64,000 nucleotides of DNA. Source: Planctomycetota bacterium. GTDB taxonomy: Bacteria; Planctomycetota; UBA1135; GCA-002748355. The stretch's first letter is position 1. Every line of letters begins with the position of its first letter. This document shows positions 9,281 through 20,400 of this stretch, piece by piece. The stretch spans positions 1 to 64,000 of the forward strand of contig PDSF01000039.1 of the NCBI GenBank assembly GCA_002748355.1, read 5' to 3'. Both the position numbers and the translations under genes were made by a program. The notes beneath the pieces were generated by a model. That model was not told the DNA's origin. It made no database searches and saw only the letters and a program-made list of their open reading frames with translations.

Positions 9281-12200
9281 GCCTGACTTCGCAGCGACCC
9301 CGTGCCCCGCAGCAGCCACGAAGCCTCGGCCTCCGCTTCGCCACTTGCGTCCTAGCCCTGGCGATCAGCCTGGCCCCAGGACTCCTGGCGCAAAGGCCGA
9401 CCAAGAAGGCCCCGACCAAGAAGGCCTCGGTCGAGAGCTTCGGCAACCACCGCGGCACCTTCAGCCTGGTGCGTGACCTGGCCCGGGCCCACAAGTGGAG
9501 CCAGGCCAAAAAGTTTTTGGCCCAAGGCCGCGGCGAGGCCGCCGTCGAAGAGCTGCTCGAGGTGCTCAAAACGAGCCCCGCGACCGTCTTGGACATCGAC
9601 GGCGACCGCTACGTCGGGCTCAAGGTCCTAGCCCGCGAATCGCTCGCCTCCCTGCCCAGCAAGGTGCGCGCGGTCTACCAGCAGCGCATCAGCCGCGAAG
9701 CCAAGTCCCTACTCGACTCCGCCCTAGCAAAAGCCCAGCCCAAGCAGCTGATCGGCCTAGCCGAACGCTTCCCGCATTCTGGCGAATCCGCCCAGGCCCT
9801 GCTCGCCGCCGGCGATCTCTACCTAGAACGCGGCCAAGTGGTCCGCGCTCTCGAGACCTATGCCGCCCTCTCCAGGAAGCCCCAGGACCAAGCCCTTTGG
9901 ACCCGCTTCCTCCTCGCCCGTCGCCTCCTCGGCCTCCCCATCGCCGCGTCGCGACTGCCGAGCGAGCTGCCGGCGCTGCTCTGGAACGGCGAAGAGAAAA
10001 CTCCCGCAGACTGGCTCTCGCTCAGCAAGGCGCTGCGACCGCAGCCGCTACGCGAAGCATGGAAGAGCTTTGGCGGCGGCCTCTCGAACTCGCGCTTCGC
10101 CCCCGAACCCAAGCAGCCCTGGGAGGAGGCCTGGCAGCAGCCGCTGGTGCGCCTGAACTCCATTCTCCGGGCCTGGCAACCGGTCAGCGACCTCTTCCCG
10201 GTTTCGGATGGTCGCATGATCTTCGTCAACACCGGCAACTCCATCTACGGCCTGGATGGCTACTCCAGCCGCGGCTGGGTCTTCGAAGGGCCGCTGCACT
10301 ACGACAACGATGCGCTGTCCTTCATGAACAGCGTCAGCGTGCACAGCACGCACAGCGCCTCGACCAGCGAAGGCATCCTGGTCGCGCCGATGCAGGTCCC
10401 GATCGCCAGCGATGCCGCCAGCGGCAACCGCAGCTTCCGCGGCATCCCCATCATGAGCCGCCTGCCGGTGCGCCGCCTCTACGCCCTCGAAGCCGAGACC
10501 GGACGCCTGCGTTGGAGCCACTGGGCCGCCGATGGCCGCATGCCCAAAGGTCTCGACGAGGCCGCCATCGATGTCAGTGGCCCGCCGATGATTGTCGGCG
10601 ACACCGTCTTTGTCGCGACGCACAAGCAGCTCGGCACCATCGCCCTCTACCTCTCGGCCTTCGACCTCAAGACCGGGGCCCTTCGCTGGAGCACCCTGGT
10701 CTGCAGCTCGCAGGTCGAGGTCAATATGTTCGGCAACGCCAGTGTCGAGCACCTCGCCTCGCCGCTGGCCTACGACGACGGCGTCATCTACGGCTCCAGC
10801 AACCTCGGCGTGCTCTATGCCCTGGATGCCCGCGACGGCGCCATTCGTTGGCTGCGCGCCTACGACATCATTCCGATCCCGCCGGCACAGATGCACACGC
10901 GGCAGCGCCCGGTCTACTGGGGCAACAACCCGCCGCTGCTCTCCGAAGGGCTGGTGATCTTCACGCCGCTCGACTCACGCGACGCCATCGCCGTCGAACA
11001 GGAGAACGCCAAACTGCTGTGGAAGACCTCCCACCAGCTCAGCTCCGGGGTCCGTTCGCGCTACCAGCGCAGCAACGGCCCCAGGCTCCGCTGGCTGCTC
11101 GGGGTCTCAGGGGGCAAGGCCTATTTCCAAGGGCAATGCCTGGCCACGGTGCCGCTGCGCCCGCGGATCAGCGGTGGCCGCGTCTTTGCCAAGGCCCTGG
11201 TCAGCGCCGAATCCATGGGCCAGGAGAACCTCGACCCCAGCGCCAACAGCATCCCGCGCGGCCTCATGACCAAGCGCTGGATCTACCACCTGACGCCCTT
11301 CGGTCGCCTGCTCAAAATCGACCACGATGGCCGCATCGTGCAAGCAAGCCGGTCGCGGCTTAGCCCTTCGCAGATTGGCACCCTGCTCAGCGCCGGCGGC
11401 ATTCTCTACGCCGCGAGTCGCTCCAAGATCACCAGCTACTTCTCCCGCCGCGACCTGCTCCGCATCGCAGCGCAGCGGGTGCGCAAGCAGCCCAAGAACC
11501 CGGTGCTGCTCCTCGAGCTCGCCGAGATCTGGGCCGCCGACAAGTCCAAGACCCTGCTCGAACTGGGGCGCACGGTCGAGCTCTTCGAGCAAGCAACCCA
11601 GCTCTTCCGCGAGCAGGCTGTGCCCAGCGAAGCCGCGGCGCGCGCCGAGTTCGGACGCTTCCGCCTGCGGCTGGAATTGGCCCGCAAGCGCTTCGAACTC
11701 GATCCGCGCAAAGCCTGTCAGAACTACCAGCAAGCCATCAGCGCCGGCATCGAACTCTTCGCCAAGCGTGAAAAGGATGCGCGCCTGCAGCGCGAGCTCT
11801 TGCGCCTCTTTGGCGAGGCGGCGAGCCGTTTTCCTGATGATCTCCAGCTCCGCCAAATCGTGCTTCGCCAGCTCGAAACCGTCCACCGCCAGGCGCGGCA
11901 CCTCTTCCCCGGCAAGGGCCACATGCCCGGCGGTCTCTTCGCCTGCCTGCTGCGCCTTGAGAAGCTCGGCGACAGCGAAGAGGATGCTCGCAAACGCATC
12001 GAGCTGCTCCACCTCATCCTGCGCTCCTACTCCGGCGAGCAGATCGACAGCACGCCGAGCCGCGCCTTTGCTCTGGCCCAGATGCGCCGCCTGCTCGATC
12101 GTTTTGGCCAGAAGCTCTATGCCCCCTTCGAGGCCGAAGCACAACAACTGCTGGTCGGCGCCGCCGAAGACGGCACCCGGCTGCGCTCGATCCTCGACCG

Positions 12201-13809
12201 CTATCCCTTGAGCACTGCCGCCCGGGAGGCCCTGCTGCAACTAGCGGCACAAGCAGCGCAAACAAACGATCTCGCCAAATGCCTTACGGCCCTGCACCTG
12301 GCAGCGAAGCGGCTCCCCGAGATTCCGGAGCAGCTCCTCAAGCATGTCGGAAGCATCGCCGCCAAAAGGGGCAATGCCCGGCTGGCCCGAGCCTTCGACA
12401 ACAATTGCCCGCCTATTGAGGATGCTCTCATCCGCAGAGAGGGCTTTTCGGGGACGCCAAAGCGCCTCAGCGCCAAGGTTCAGCTGCTCGGCTTCCTGCG
12501 CACCCCGCATTTGGAGAAGCCTCGGGTTGTCAGTGGCTTTCCCCAGCCCAAAGAGAAAGCTCCCATCCTTCTAAGTGACGGTGAAACGCTGCAAGCCTTC
12601 GCCGACCCGCAAGCCGGGCGCACGACCATGCGGGAGCGTTGGCGAGTCGCCCACAAGCGGCACATGCTGCAAATCCGCCCGATACTCTGCGGCGAGACCC
12701 TGGTCCTCGTCGAGGACCGGCGGGTCCTCGGACTGTCGATAGGCACGGGCCGAGTGCAGTGGGAGTTCGACCTCGCCGCCGACTATGGCGAAAGCTGCGA
12801 GATCACCGCCTGCGCTCCGCTGGACAGCGGACTCATCGGCATTCTGCTCAGCAGCTACGCCGAAGAGGATGCTCGCCACAGCATCTTCGGCGTCGAGCCG
12901 CTCACCGGCACGACCCTCTTCGAACGCAATCTCACCGGGCACCGGGCGCCAAGGCTGCGTGCCGGCCGTATCTTTCGGCTGCTCAGCCCAGGCTCAGATC
13001 AGGCTCAGTACGCCAGTCTGGAGCTCTACGATTCCAAGCTTGGTCAGCTCCAGCGCCGCATTCGTTTTGGCGAGGATGGCCGCCCCGGCTTCCGACGGCT
13101 CAGCGATGAAAAACTGCTGGTCGCCGACGACGGTATCTACGTCTTCAGCCGCAATCGCTCCGGCCTCACCGCACCAGGCTTCTATGCCCTGGATTTTTCC
13201 GGCAAAGAGCGTTGGCACTTCAAGCTGCCAGCCAGCCAGCAGCTCGGCCCCGATGATGGCTTCGTGCTCTCGGGCCCACTCGCTCTCCTACTGCTCGGCG
13301 TGCATCACCCGGACGCTTCCTTGCTCTTCCGCCTAAACCGGGCCAGTGGCCGTGCCATGAAAGCGGTGGAATGTGGCTCGCAGGCCTTTTTCCTCCACGA
13401 CCCCAGCACCCGCGCCCAGCTCTTTCCCGCCGGCCCCCTCCTCATCCTCAGCTCGGAGAGCGGCGGCAGGCCGCAAGTCCTGCAGATCGACAGCAGAGTC
13501 GGCGGCAGCTCTTGGATGAGCCCCTTGCCGACTTGGGCCCCCGAGGACCTGGGCCTTGTTCTTCGCCGCCATTCGGGTGCTTCCCTGCTCGGAACCGAGA
13601 CCCTGGCGCTGGCGCGCGCCCGCATCCCCCGCCGGACTCGTGATCGGCAGGTCGAGATTACGCTTCTAATCGGTGCCAGCGGCCACGTCGCCCCGGCTCC
13701 GGCTCTCAAATCCCTACCGTGGCAGGGAGCACTGCAGCTCGCCAGCCGTGGTCCGCAACTTGTCGTGAACCTCGGGACGGAACTGCGCTTCTACAGCGCC
13801 AAGGACTAA
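9277..13809 (+). CDS. Giant secreted PQQ-type beta-propeller / TPR protein
   Basis: About 1510 residues from the ATG at 9277, which overlaps the upstream stop (ATGA) and gives a good signal peptide (hydrophobic core about 19-37, cleavage near GLLAQ). BamB/PQQ-like propeller blades are visible, each with a pattern such as LYALEAETGRLRWS, SAFDLKTGALRWS or LYALDARDGAIRWL in the first half. A TPR-like helical middle spans about 720-1050. A second propeller section follows, with LGLSIGTGRVQWEFDL. No enzyme active site is recognisable. It is probably a periplasmic scaffold of the MoxR/VWA assembly. The signal region contains an exact 15-bp tandem duplication (9397-9426) that adds PTKKA. Confidence 0.8.
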   Translation: MSLTSQRPRAPQQPRSLGLRFATCVLALAISLAPGLLAQRPTKKAPTKKASVESFGNHRGTFSLVRDLARAHKWSQAKKFLAQGRGEAAVEELLEVLKTSPATVLDIDGDRYVGLKVLARESLASLPSKVRAVYQQRISREAKSLLDSALAKAQPKQLIGLAERFPHSGESAQALLAAGDLYLERGQVVRALETYAALSRKPQDQALWTRFLLARRLLGLPIAASRLPSELPALLWNGEEKTPADWLSLSKALRPQPLREAWKSFGGGLSNSRFAPEPKQPWEEAWQQPLVRLNSILRAWQPVSDLFPVSDGRMIFVNTGNSIYGLDGYSSRGWVFEGPLHYDNDALSFMNSVSVHSTHSASTSEGILVAPMQVPIASDAASGNRSFRGIPIMSRLPVRRLYALEAETGRLRWSHWAADGRMPKGLDEAAIDVSGPPMIVGDTVFVATHKQLGTIALYLSAFDLKTGALRWSTLVCSSQVEVNMFGNASVEHLASPLAYDDGVIYGSSNLGVLYALDARDGAIRWLRAYDIIPIPPAQMHTRQRPVYWGNNPPLLSEGLVIFTPLDSRDAIAVEQENAKLLWKTSHQLSSGVRSRYQRSNGPRLRWLLGVSGGKAYFQGQCLATVPLRPRISGGRVFAKALVSAESMGQENLDPSANSIPRGLMTKRWIYHLTPFGRLLKIDHDGRIVQASRSRLSPSQIGTLLSAGGILYAASRSKITSYFSRRDLLRIAAQRVRKQPKNPVLLLELAEIWAADKSKTLLELGRTVELFEQATQLFREQAVPSEAAARAEFGRFRLRLELARKRFELDPRKACQNYQQAISAGIELFAKREKDARLQRELLRLFGEAASRFPDDLQLRQIVLRQLETVHRQARHLFPGKGHMPGGLFACLLRLEKLGDSEEDARKRIELLHLILRSYSGEQIDSTPSRAFALAQMRRLLDRFGQKLYAPFEAEAQQLLVGAAEDGTRLRSILDRYPLSTAAREALLQLAAQAAQTNDLAKCLTALHLAAKRLPEIPEQLLKHVGSIAAKRGNARLARAFDNNCPPIEDALIRREGFSGTPKRLSAKVQLLGFLRTPHLEKPRVVSGFPQPKEKAPILLSDGETLQAFADPQAGRTTMRERWRVAHKRHMLQIRPILCGETLVLVEDRRVLGLSIGTGRVQWEFDLAADYGESCEITACAPLDSGLIGILLSSYAEEDARHSIFGVEPLTGTTLFERNLTGHRAPRLRAGRIFRLLSPGSDQAQYASLELYDSKLGQLQRRIRFGEDGRPGFRRLSDEKLLVADDGIYVFSRNRSGLTAPGFYALDFSGKERWHFKLPASQQLGPDDGFVLSGPLALLLLGVHHPDASLLFRLNRASGRAMKAVECGSQAFFLHDPSTRAQLFPAGPLLILSSESGGRPQVLQIDSRVGGSSWMSPLPTWAPEDLGLVLRRHSGASLLGTETLALARARIPRRTRDRQVEITLLIGASGHVAPAPALKSLPWQGALQLASRGPQLVVNLGTELRFYSAKD
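9397..9426. repeat. 15-bp in-frame tandem duplication
   Basis: The unit ccgaccaagaaggcc occurs twice exactly (9397-9411 and 9412-9426), just after the signal peptide of the propeller protein. Confidence 0.95.
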
Positions 13810-13818
13810 GTCGGTCGC

Positions 13819-13836
13819 GGCTCCGTGCCTGGAGCC
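13819..13836. terminator. Small hairpin between propeller and cyclase-fold genes
   Basis: GGCTCC, loop gtgcct, GGAGCC. There is no T-run, so it may be an RNA-processing or attenuating stem rather than a full terminator. Confidence 0.3.
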
Positions 13837-13855
13837 TCGGCTGCTAGAGATCTGA

Positions 13856-15022
13856 ATGATGCAAGACCAACGACCCCGACGACTTCTGAAGGCGGCCCTG
13901 GCCAGCTGCGCTTTCTTGCTGATGTCCACAGCAGCCGTGAGCCAAGAGGACTTTCGCACCATTGGCGGCGGCAAACGGGAAGTCACGCCCGAGGTCGAAC
14001 GCGCCACCCAGCGCGGCCTCAGCTACTTGGCCAAGCAACAGCATGCCGAGGGCTATTGGCTTGCGGACATCGGCTTCAAGGTCAACGCCGACTACGAGAC
14101 CACCAAGGCAGACGCCGCCCATACCGGAATCTCGGCTCTGGCCATCATGGCCTTCCTGGCCTGCGGCGAGATCCCGGGTCGCGGCCGCTACGGTGACGTG
14201 GTCCAGCGCGGACTCGACTACCTGATTCGCCATACCAACGAGAACGGCTACATCTCCCAGAACGGCACGCGCATGTATAGCCATGCCTTTGCCACACTCT
14301 GCCTGGCCGAGGCCTACGGCATGACCCGCAGCAAGGCTCTGCGCGATGCCCTGCAGCGAAGCGTCACTCTGATCTCCGATTCGCAGAATCGCGAGGGAGG
14401 CTGGCGCTACAAGCCCTTCGCCGCCCAGTCGGACATGTCGGTCACCGTCTGCCAGGTGGTGGCGCTACGCGCCGCCCGCAACTCTGGGCTGCATGTGCCC
14501 AAGAGCGTGATCGACAACGCCGTCCGCTACGTGCGCCGCAGCGCGCGCAGCGACCGCCAGCTCAACTGGGACCGCCTCCAGCGCGACCGCAATCTCGGCT
14601 ACTTCAACGACGGGATTTTCAATTACCAAACCGGTCGCAATGCGCGCGCCAGCTTCCCCCTGACCGCCGCAGGCGTAGTCACCCTCTATGGCGCCGGTGT
14701 TTATGAGGATCCTCTCATCGACCGCGGCCTAGAATTCCTGAAGAAGCGGCTGAGCCGGTACAACAAGCAGTACCGAAGCCACTACTTCTTCTATTACGGC
14801 AACTACTACGCGGTGCAGGCCTTCTACATGGCCGGTGGCAAGCGCTGGAACTTCTACTACGACCACATCAAGGACTACCTCTTGCGCAGCCAGGTCCAAC
14901 GCAAGGGGCCGGAGTTCGGCGCCTGGACCTGCGAGGTCGGCCCAGGCAGTAACTTTGGAACAGCCGTTGCAACCCTCATCCTTGCCATCCCCTACCAATA
15001 CCTGCCCATCTTCCAGAAGTGA
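13856..15022 (+). CDS. Secreted terpenoid-cyclase-fold (prenyltransferase/squalene oxidase repeat) protein
   Basis: 388 residues. A signal peptide covers about 1-29 (core AALASCAFLLMSTAAVS). The mature part is built of alpha-alpha hairpin repeats of the prenyltransferase/squalene-cyclase superfamily: ATQRGLSYLAKQQ, AHTGISALAIMAFLACG, GRGRYGDVVQRGLDYL, and SQNREGGWRYKP, which resembles a QW motif. The acidic DXDD cyclase motif was not seen, so a true terpene cyclase is unlikely. The toroid probably binds other molecules. A paralogue lies at 21225-22451 in the same cluster and shares the GRG(R/K)YG and YGM landmarks. Two ATGs in a row (13856 and 13859) make the exact start ambiguous by one residue. 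Confidence 0.82.
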   Translation: MMQDQRPRRLLKAALASCAFLLMSTAAVSQEDFRTIGGGKREVTPEVERATQRGLSYLAKQQHAEGYWLADIGFKVNADYETTKADAAHTGISALAIMAFLACGEIPGRGRYGDVVQRGLDYLIRHTNENGYISQNGTRMYSHAFATLCLAEAYGMTRSKALRDALQRSVTLISDSQNREGGWRYKPFAAQSDMSVTVCQVVALRAARNSGLHVPKSVIDNAVRYVRRSARSDRQLNWDRLQRDRNLGYFNDGIFNYQTGRNARASFPLTAAGVVTLYGAGVYEDPLIDRGLEFLKKRLSRYNKQYRSHYFFYYGNYYAVQAFYMAGGKRWNFYYDHIKDYLLRSQVQRKGPEFGAWTCEVGPGSNFGTAVATLILAIPYQYLPIFQK

Positions 15023-15044
15023 GCCCCGGGGCATCCTCGCCTCC

Positions 15045-17432
15045 ATGGACGAAAGGACCCTGTCGCCCGTGTCAAACACCAGCAACGCCCTACCCGAGCT
15101 CATCCGCGAGCGCCTGACAGGCCTGCGCAGCCGCATGCGTCGGCGCTTCCTCCTGCACGGCGGCCTCTGGACCCTCTGTGCCACGACGCTAGTGCTGCTC
15201 GCCCACTACACCATCGATCGCAACCTCGACCTGCCGGCACCGATCCGCTTGCTCCTCCTCGGCGCTGCCCTGGTCTATCTCGCCTTCGGCGTGCAGCGCC
15301 GGCTCTTGGCCCCGCTCAAGGTCCAGTTCGCCGATCGCGATATCGCTCTCTGGGTCGAGCGCAACCACCCCGAGCTACACCAAGAACTGGTATCGGCGGT
15401 GCAGCTCGGCAGCGGCCCCCTCCCGGCAGATAGCTCGGAGCAGCTAGTCCACAAGCTCATCGAAGACGTGGCCGAGCGCCTGCGCGGCATGCGCTTCGAC
15501 GGCCTGCTGCGGAGCGATCGCACCCGGCGCGTGGGCCTGGGCGCCAGCTTAGGCCTCGGCTTGCTCTTCGGCGCCGCGGCGCTGAGTCCCGAGGGCTTTG
15601 GCGTTTGGCTACAGCGCCTGCTCGGCGCCTCGACGCCCTACCCGCGAGCGAGCTTCCTCTCTATCGAAGTGCCGCCCTCCCAGGCCAATGTTGCCATCCG
15701 CGCTGATGTCGAAGGCGAAGCCCTCCAGGTCGACGTAGCTCGCGGCAGCGACCTGCCCATCAACGTCGAAGTCGTAGGCAAGGTGCCCGACTTTGTCGAG
15801 CTGGTGGTGCGCCCGCTCCAAGGCGGCAACGAGCGCATCCTCTTCATGACCCGCCGCGGCGAACGTCGCTTTCGCTATGTGCTCCGCCGCGTGCTCGAAG
15901 ATTCGCTCATCTACGCCCGTGGTGGCGACGACCCCGGAACGCGCCGCATCGAGACCAGGATCCTCGTGCCGCCAGCAGCAAGCGGCCTGCAAGTGCTGGT
16001 CACGCCGCCCACCTACACGCGGCTGGCTCCCATCCGCAGCGAAGGCGGTCTGGTCGAAGCCCTCCCAGGCAGCGATGTGCGGGTCCTGCTGCGGGCCTCC
16101 ACCGAGCTAGTCGCAGCCGAGCTGGAGTTCCAAGAGAGCAGCAGCAAGGTCCCGCTGCAACGAGTGGATGCTCTCCCCAGCGACAAAGCTGAAAGTAGCG
16201 AGGACGTCGAGAGCATCTTCCGCTACGAGGCGCGCTTCAACATGCCCAGTAGTGCCGACCGCTACCAAATCTCCATGCGCGCCAAGAACGGCCTCTCCGG
16301 ACTCGGCGGCTCGGTCTACAGCGTCGTGCCCAAACCTGACCACCGCCCCGTGGTTCGCGTCGTGACTCCGGGGCCAAGCTTTCCGGCCATGACCCCCGAC
16401 GCGGTCTTCCCCCTGCGCCTGAGCGCCACTGACGACTACGGCCTGACCCAGCTGCGCTTCGGTCGCCGCCTCGGCTCGCGCGGCGAGCTGGCCTACGAGA
16501 CTCTCTGGTCCCTGAGCGAGGAGGACGCCGACTCTGCGGGCCAAGTCCGCACCCGCTTTGACAGCCTGCGCCTGCTCAGCCCCCAGCAGCTCTTTGCCAA
16601 CAAAGGCGGCAGCGAAACCCGCGCCCCACGCGAAGGCGATCGCCTCGAGTTCGCGGTGACTGCGAGCGACAACCGCGCCCCGGATGCCCAGCAAAGCCTT
16701 CCCCGCGCCTTCCGCATCGACCTGGTCGCCCTCGACGAACTACGCCGGCGCCTGCAGTCACGGCTACGTAGCACCCGCCGCGCCGTCGAACGCACCCGCG
16801 GCGTCCAGGAGGAACAGCGGGCCCGCATCGCCTCCATGCTGAGCGAACTCAGCAGCGGCGCCGGCATCGAGCGCCTGGGCTATGCACTGACGGCAGCAGA
16901 GGCCGGCCAACAACGGGTGCGCAGCTCACTCTCCCGGGTACGCAGCGATTTCTGCGAAGTCCTCGACGCCCACCTCTTCAACGCCCTCGACTCCAGCCCG
17001 GCGAGCAAGTCGGTGGTCGAGGCCTACCTAAGCTGGTATGGCCGCGAGATCGAGGCCAAGGCCAGTGATCCCCGTTTCTGGGCCTACCTCCAAAACGAGC
17101 GCCAGGAAGGGCGCATCGGCCAGCTGGAGCTGCTAGGGCGACTCTGCAACATGTTCGCCCTCACCCACAAGCTGGTCGAAGCAAAGGTCCCGGAGAGCTT
17201 GCGCATCCTCGCAGGCGCCTCGACCGCCCAAGACGATGCCATGCTGCAAGCGGCCTTCGGCAAGCTTCTCGAGGCACAGCAGAAAATCCTCGAGGAGCTT
17301 CAGCGTCTGCTGACCCTCCTGGATGACTGGAACGAATACCAAGACGTAATCCGCATGACCCGTCAGATCCGAGACTCGCTTAAGGACCTGATGGATCGGG
17401 TGGAAGGCGACTTTGGCAAGCAAAAGAGGTGA
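15045..17432 (+). CDS. DUF4175-like membrane protein with coiled coil
   Basis: 795 residues from the ATG at 15045. The frame is open upstream, but that part overlaps the previous gene and lacks cohesion. Two N-terminal membrane helices (about 40-57 and 64-82) are followed by a third near 165-180. Then come beta-rich segments such as RIETRILVPPAASGLQVLVTPP, and a long charged helical C-terminus. This is the arrangement of DUF4175 proteins, which in planctomycetes sit next to MoxR/VWA genes and a long coiled-coil protein. It is probably an inner-membrane component with a periplasmic body. The next gene starts four bases after its stop. Confidence 0.72.
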   Translation: MDERTLSPVSNTSNALPELIRERLTGLRSRMRRRFLLHGGLWTLCATTLVLLAHYTIDRNLDLPAPIRLLLLGAALVYLAFGVQRRLLAPLKVQFADRDIALWVERNHPELHQELVSAVQLGSGPLPADSSEQLVHKLIEDVAERLRGMRFDGLLRSDRTRRVGLGASLGLGLLFGAAALSPEGFGVWLQRLLGASTPYPRASFLSIEVPPSQANVAIRADVEGEALQVDVARGSDLPINVEVVGKVPDFVELVVRPLQGGNERILFMTRRGERRFRYVLRRVLEDSLIYARGGDDPGTRRIETRILVPPAASGLQVLVTPPTYTRLAPIRSEGGLVEALPGSDVRVLLRASTELVAAELEFQESSSKVPLQRVDALPSDKAESSEDVESIFRYEARFNMPSSADRYQISMRAKNGLSGLGGSVYSVVPKPDHRPVVRVVTPGPSFPAMTPDAVFPLRLSATDDYGLTQLRFGRRLGSRGELAYETLWSLSEEDADSAGQVRTRFDSLRLLSPQQLFANKGGSETRAPREGDRLEFAVTASDNRAPDAQQSLPRAFRIDLVALDELRRRLQSRLRSTRRAVERTRGVQEEQRARIASMLSELSSGAGIERLGYALTAAEAGQQRVRSSLSRVRSDFCEVLDAHLFNALDSSPASKSVVEAYLSWYGREIEAKASDPRFWAYLQNERQEGRIGQLELLGRLCNMFALTHKLVEAKVPESLRILAGASTAQDDAMLQAAFGKLLEAQQKILEELQRLLTLLDDWNEYQDVIRMTRQIRDSLKDLMDRVEGDFGKQKR

Positions 17433-17436
17433 AGCG

Positions 17437-20400
17437 ATGAACATGCTTCGATGGTGCGCCAGTATCTGCCTAGCCCTCGGCCTGGCAGCCCTGAGCCCTG
17501 CCGCCCTGAAGGGCCAGTCCACCAACAAGGCCGAAGACCCCAAACAAGAGGCGCGGCGGCGCTGGGCCGAGGAGCAGCAGGAACTGATCCGCAGAGCCGA
17601 GCGCCTGGGCCGGCTGATGCAGCGGCTCCAAGATCGCTACGCCGCCGAAGGCCGTGACAACTACGTCCGGCTGCTGGAGCAGGGACGCAAGCATCTGAAG
17701 AACTCCGGGCTGCTGCAACGACTCACTACCGCCAAGACGGCGCTGCAAGGTGCCCAGACCAACAAGGCCTTGGACGCCCAACGTAAAGCGGTGGGCGATG
17801 TCGAGAAGCTGCTGCAGATCCTCCTCGACCGCCGCTCGGTCGAAGACCTTGAGAGCGAAGCCAAGCGAGTCAAAGAACAGCTACGCAAGCTGGCCGAGCT
17901 CTCCTCCGAGCAGCGCAAGCTGCGCCAACGAGTCGAAAAGCTGCGCCAACAGAGTGAGAAAGCTCCCGAGCGCCGCATTCGCCAGCAAATACAGCACTTG
18001 GTCCAGGAGCAGCGCCAGCTCGCCCAGGAAAACGCCGAACGCGGCAAGGCCCTGCAGGACCGCCTCGAACGCAGCCTAAAAGCCGTAGAGCAGCTCAAGC
18101 AGCAGGACGGCGAACTCGCCCAGCTCTTGCAGCAGGAGCAAGAGCGCAAGCCCACCAGCAAGGCCCCCTCCCTCGAGCGCCTTGTAGAGAATGCTCGCAA
18201 GGCCTTGCAGCAGCAGCAAGGGGCGGGGCAGAGCCGCAGCATCGCCGAGGAGTTCGCCAAGGCCGCTGAGAGCCGCAGCCGCAGCGGCGCCACCCGCGAA
18301 GAACGCGAAAGCATGGCGAAGTCCCTGGAGCGCCTGGCCAAGGAACTCGAAGGGCAAGCGCAGAATCGCCAAGAGCAAGCGGCAGCAGCTAGCCCTGCCG
18401 AGCAGGAGCAAGACCCAAGCAGCAAAGCGCTCAAGGAAGCCGCTGAGAACTTGCGACAGCGCGCCACCGGGATGCAAAAGGCCAGTGAGGCCAAAGCCGT
18501 CGCCGAAGAGCTGAACAATGCGGCGGCGGCCATGCGTCGACTCTCCGAGCAGCAGAGCCGCGACGCCGAGACCCGGCACCGGCAAAACCGAGAGGCCACG
18601 CAGCAAGCTGCGGAGCAGGCTGCCCAAGAAGCTTCCCAGCAAGATCCCAAGGAACAGAAGCAGCGACAAGAGCATCTGAAGCAGGCCGCCAAGAGCATGG
18701 AGGATGCTGCCGAGCGCCTAGCGGCCAGCCGCCAACAGAAGAATCCGCGCCGAAGCCTGGTCCGGGCCGAAGCGGCGGCGCAGAAGGCGCTTCGCGAGCT
18801 GATGAGCGCCGCCCAAGAGGAACGCGCTAGGCAGACCCGGCCCAGCACCCAGGCCCGGCGCATGAGTGATCGCGCCCAAGAGCTCTCGCGCCAGATCGAA
18901 GACGAAGCCGGCAGCAACCAGCGAGCCGAGAACGCCGCCAAGCAGCTGGCCAAGGCCAGCGAAGAGCTACGCGCCGCCGAAGAAGCGGCACGCCAGGCCG
19001 AGCGGCAAGCTGGCCAGCAGCAAGCGCCACAAGAGAATCCTCTCCAAGGCGAAGCACAGCGCCAGCAAGAACTCGCCAAGGCCGAACGGCGCCGGCAAAG
19101 CGCCCGTCAGGCCCTGGACCAGGCCAGCGAGGAGCTGAAACAAGAGCTTCAGCAAATGCGTGCCCAGGCCCAGACCGCCACTCCCGAGGCCCAGGCCAAG
19201 CAGCAGAAGCTGCAAGAACAAGCCGAGCAACTCGAGCAGGAGATGAAGCAGGCCGCGCGCCAGGGCGAGCTCTCCCCCGAGCAGCAGGCTTCGGCGCAGC
19301 CACGGGTGGCCGAGGCCCTCCAGGCCATGCAGCGCGCCCAGGAGCAGTTGCAGCAGGGCTCGCCGCGATCCGCAGCTCGGGAGCAGTCGCGAGCCGCGGA
19401 ACAACTCGAGCAAGCACAGCGGGCCCTGGAACAAAACCGCCCCTTGGGCGAAGAGCAGCGCCAGCAGCTGCAGCAACTGGAGCAGCAGCAACAAGAGCTA
19501 GCCCGCCAGATCCTGGAGCTTGCTCGCCGCATCGACCCCAAGAAGAATGCCGAGGCCAAAGAGGACCTCAAGGAGGCCGCTCGCAGGGCCCGGCGTGCCG
19601 GTCAACGCATGCAGCAGCAGGACCCGCAGGGGGCCCAAGAGGCCCAGCAACAGGCCCAGCAAAAGCTCGACGAAGCCCGCAAGAAGCTGAAGAAGGAAGA
19701 AGACCGCTACCTATCACTCCGCCAAGAAGAGCTGCTCTTCAAGATCGCCGAGGAGGTGCTCGCCCTGCTCGACAAGCAAAAGCAGATCTCCAGCAAGAGC
19801 CTCGAGCTAGTGAGTGAGCTGGGAGAGAAAACTCGCATCCCCCGGCGCATGCGCGGCCCCATCCAAGAGCTCGGTCGCCAGCAAGGTGAGATGGCCGAGC
19901 GGGCCGAGTTCCTGGCAGAGGCACTGGCTAAGGAGGGCACGCTGATCTTCACCTACGTCTTGGAGTCGATCGCCCTCGACTGCAAGGAACTCCGCCGCCT
20001 GATGGCGACACGCCGCCCCAAGCTCGATCGCTACGTGCTGGGCATCCAGGAAGAGATTGGCGAACGACTGCAATCTTTGCTCGACGCCCTGCGCCGCGAG
20101 ATGCAGAAGAAGCGGGAGGAGCAGAAAAAGCCGGAGCAAAAGCCGGAGGATGAGAAGCAGCAGCAAGAGAACAGCAACCAAGGCGAAAGGGCCAAGCGGC
20201 TGGTCCCCGACTCGGCCGAGCTGAAGATGCTGAAGGCTCTCGAGATCGAAGTGCGCACCCGCATCGAAGGCTTCTTGCGCCTGCGCGAGCGTCTCGGCAG
20301 CGCGTTCGGCGCCTCCGAAGCAGCAACGCTCAACCGGCTGAGCTTGCGGCACGCGCGGCTCAGCGAGCTCTTCGCTGAGTTTCTCAAGACCCGTGGCATC

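Noticed and set aside
17661..19079. 472-codon minus-strand open frame rich in Cys, Ser and Arg
   Set aside because: It mirrors the Gln/Glu-rich codons of the coiled-coil gene on the plus strand and has no domains.
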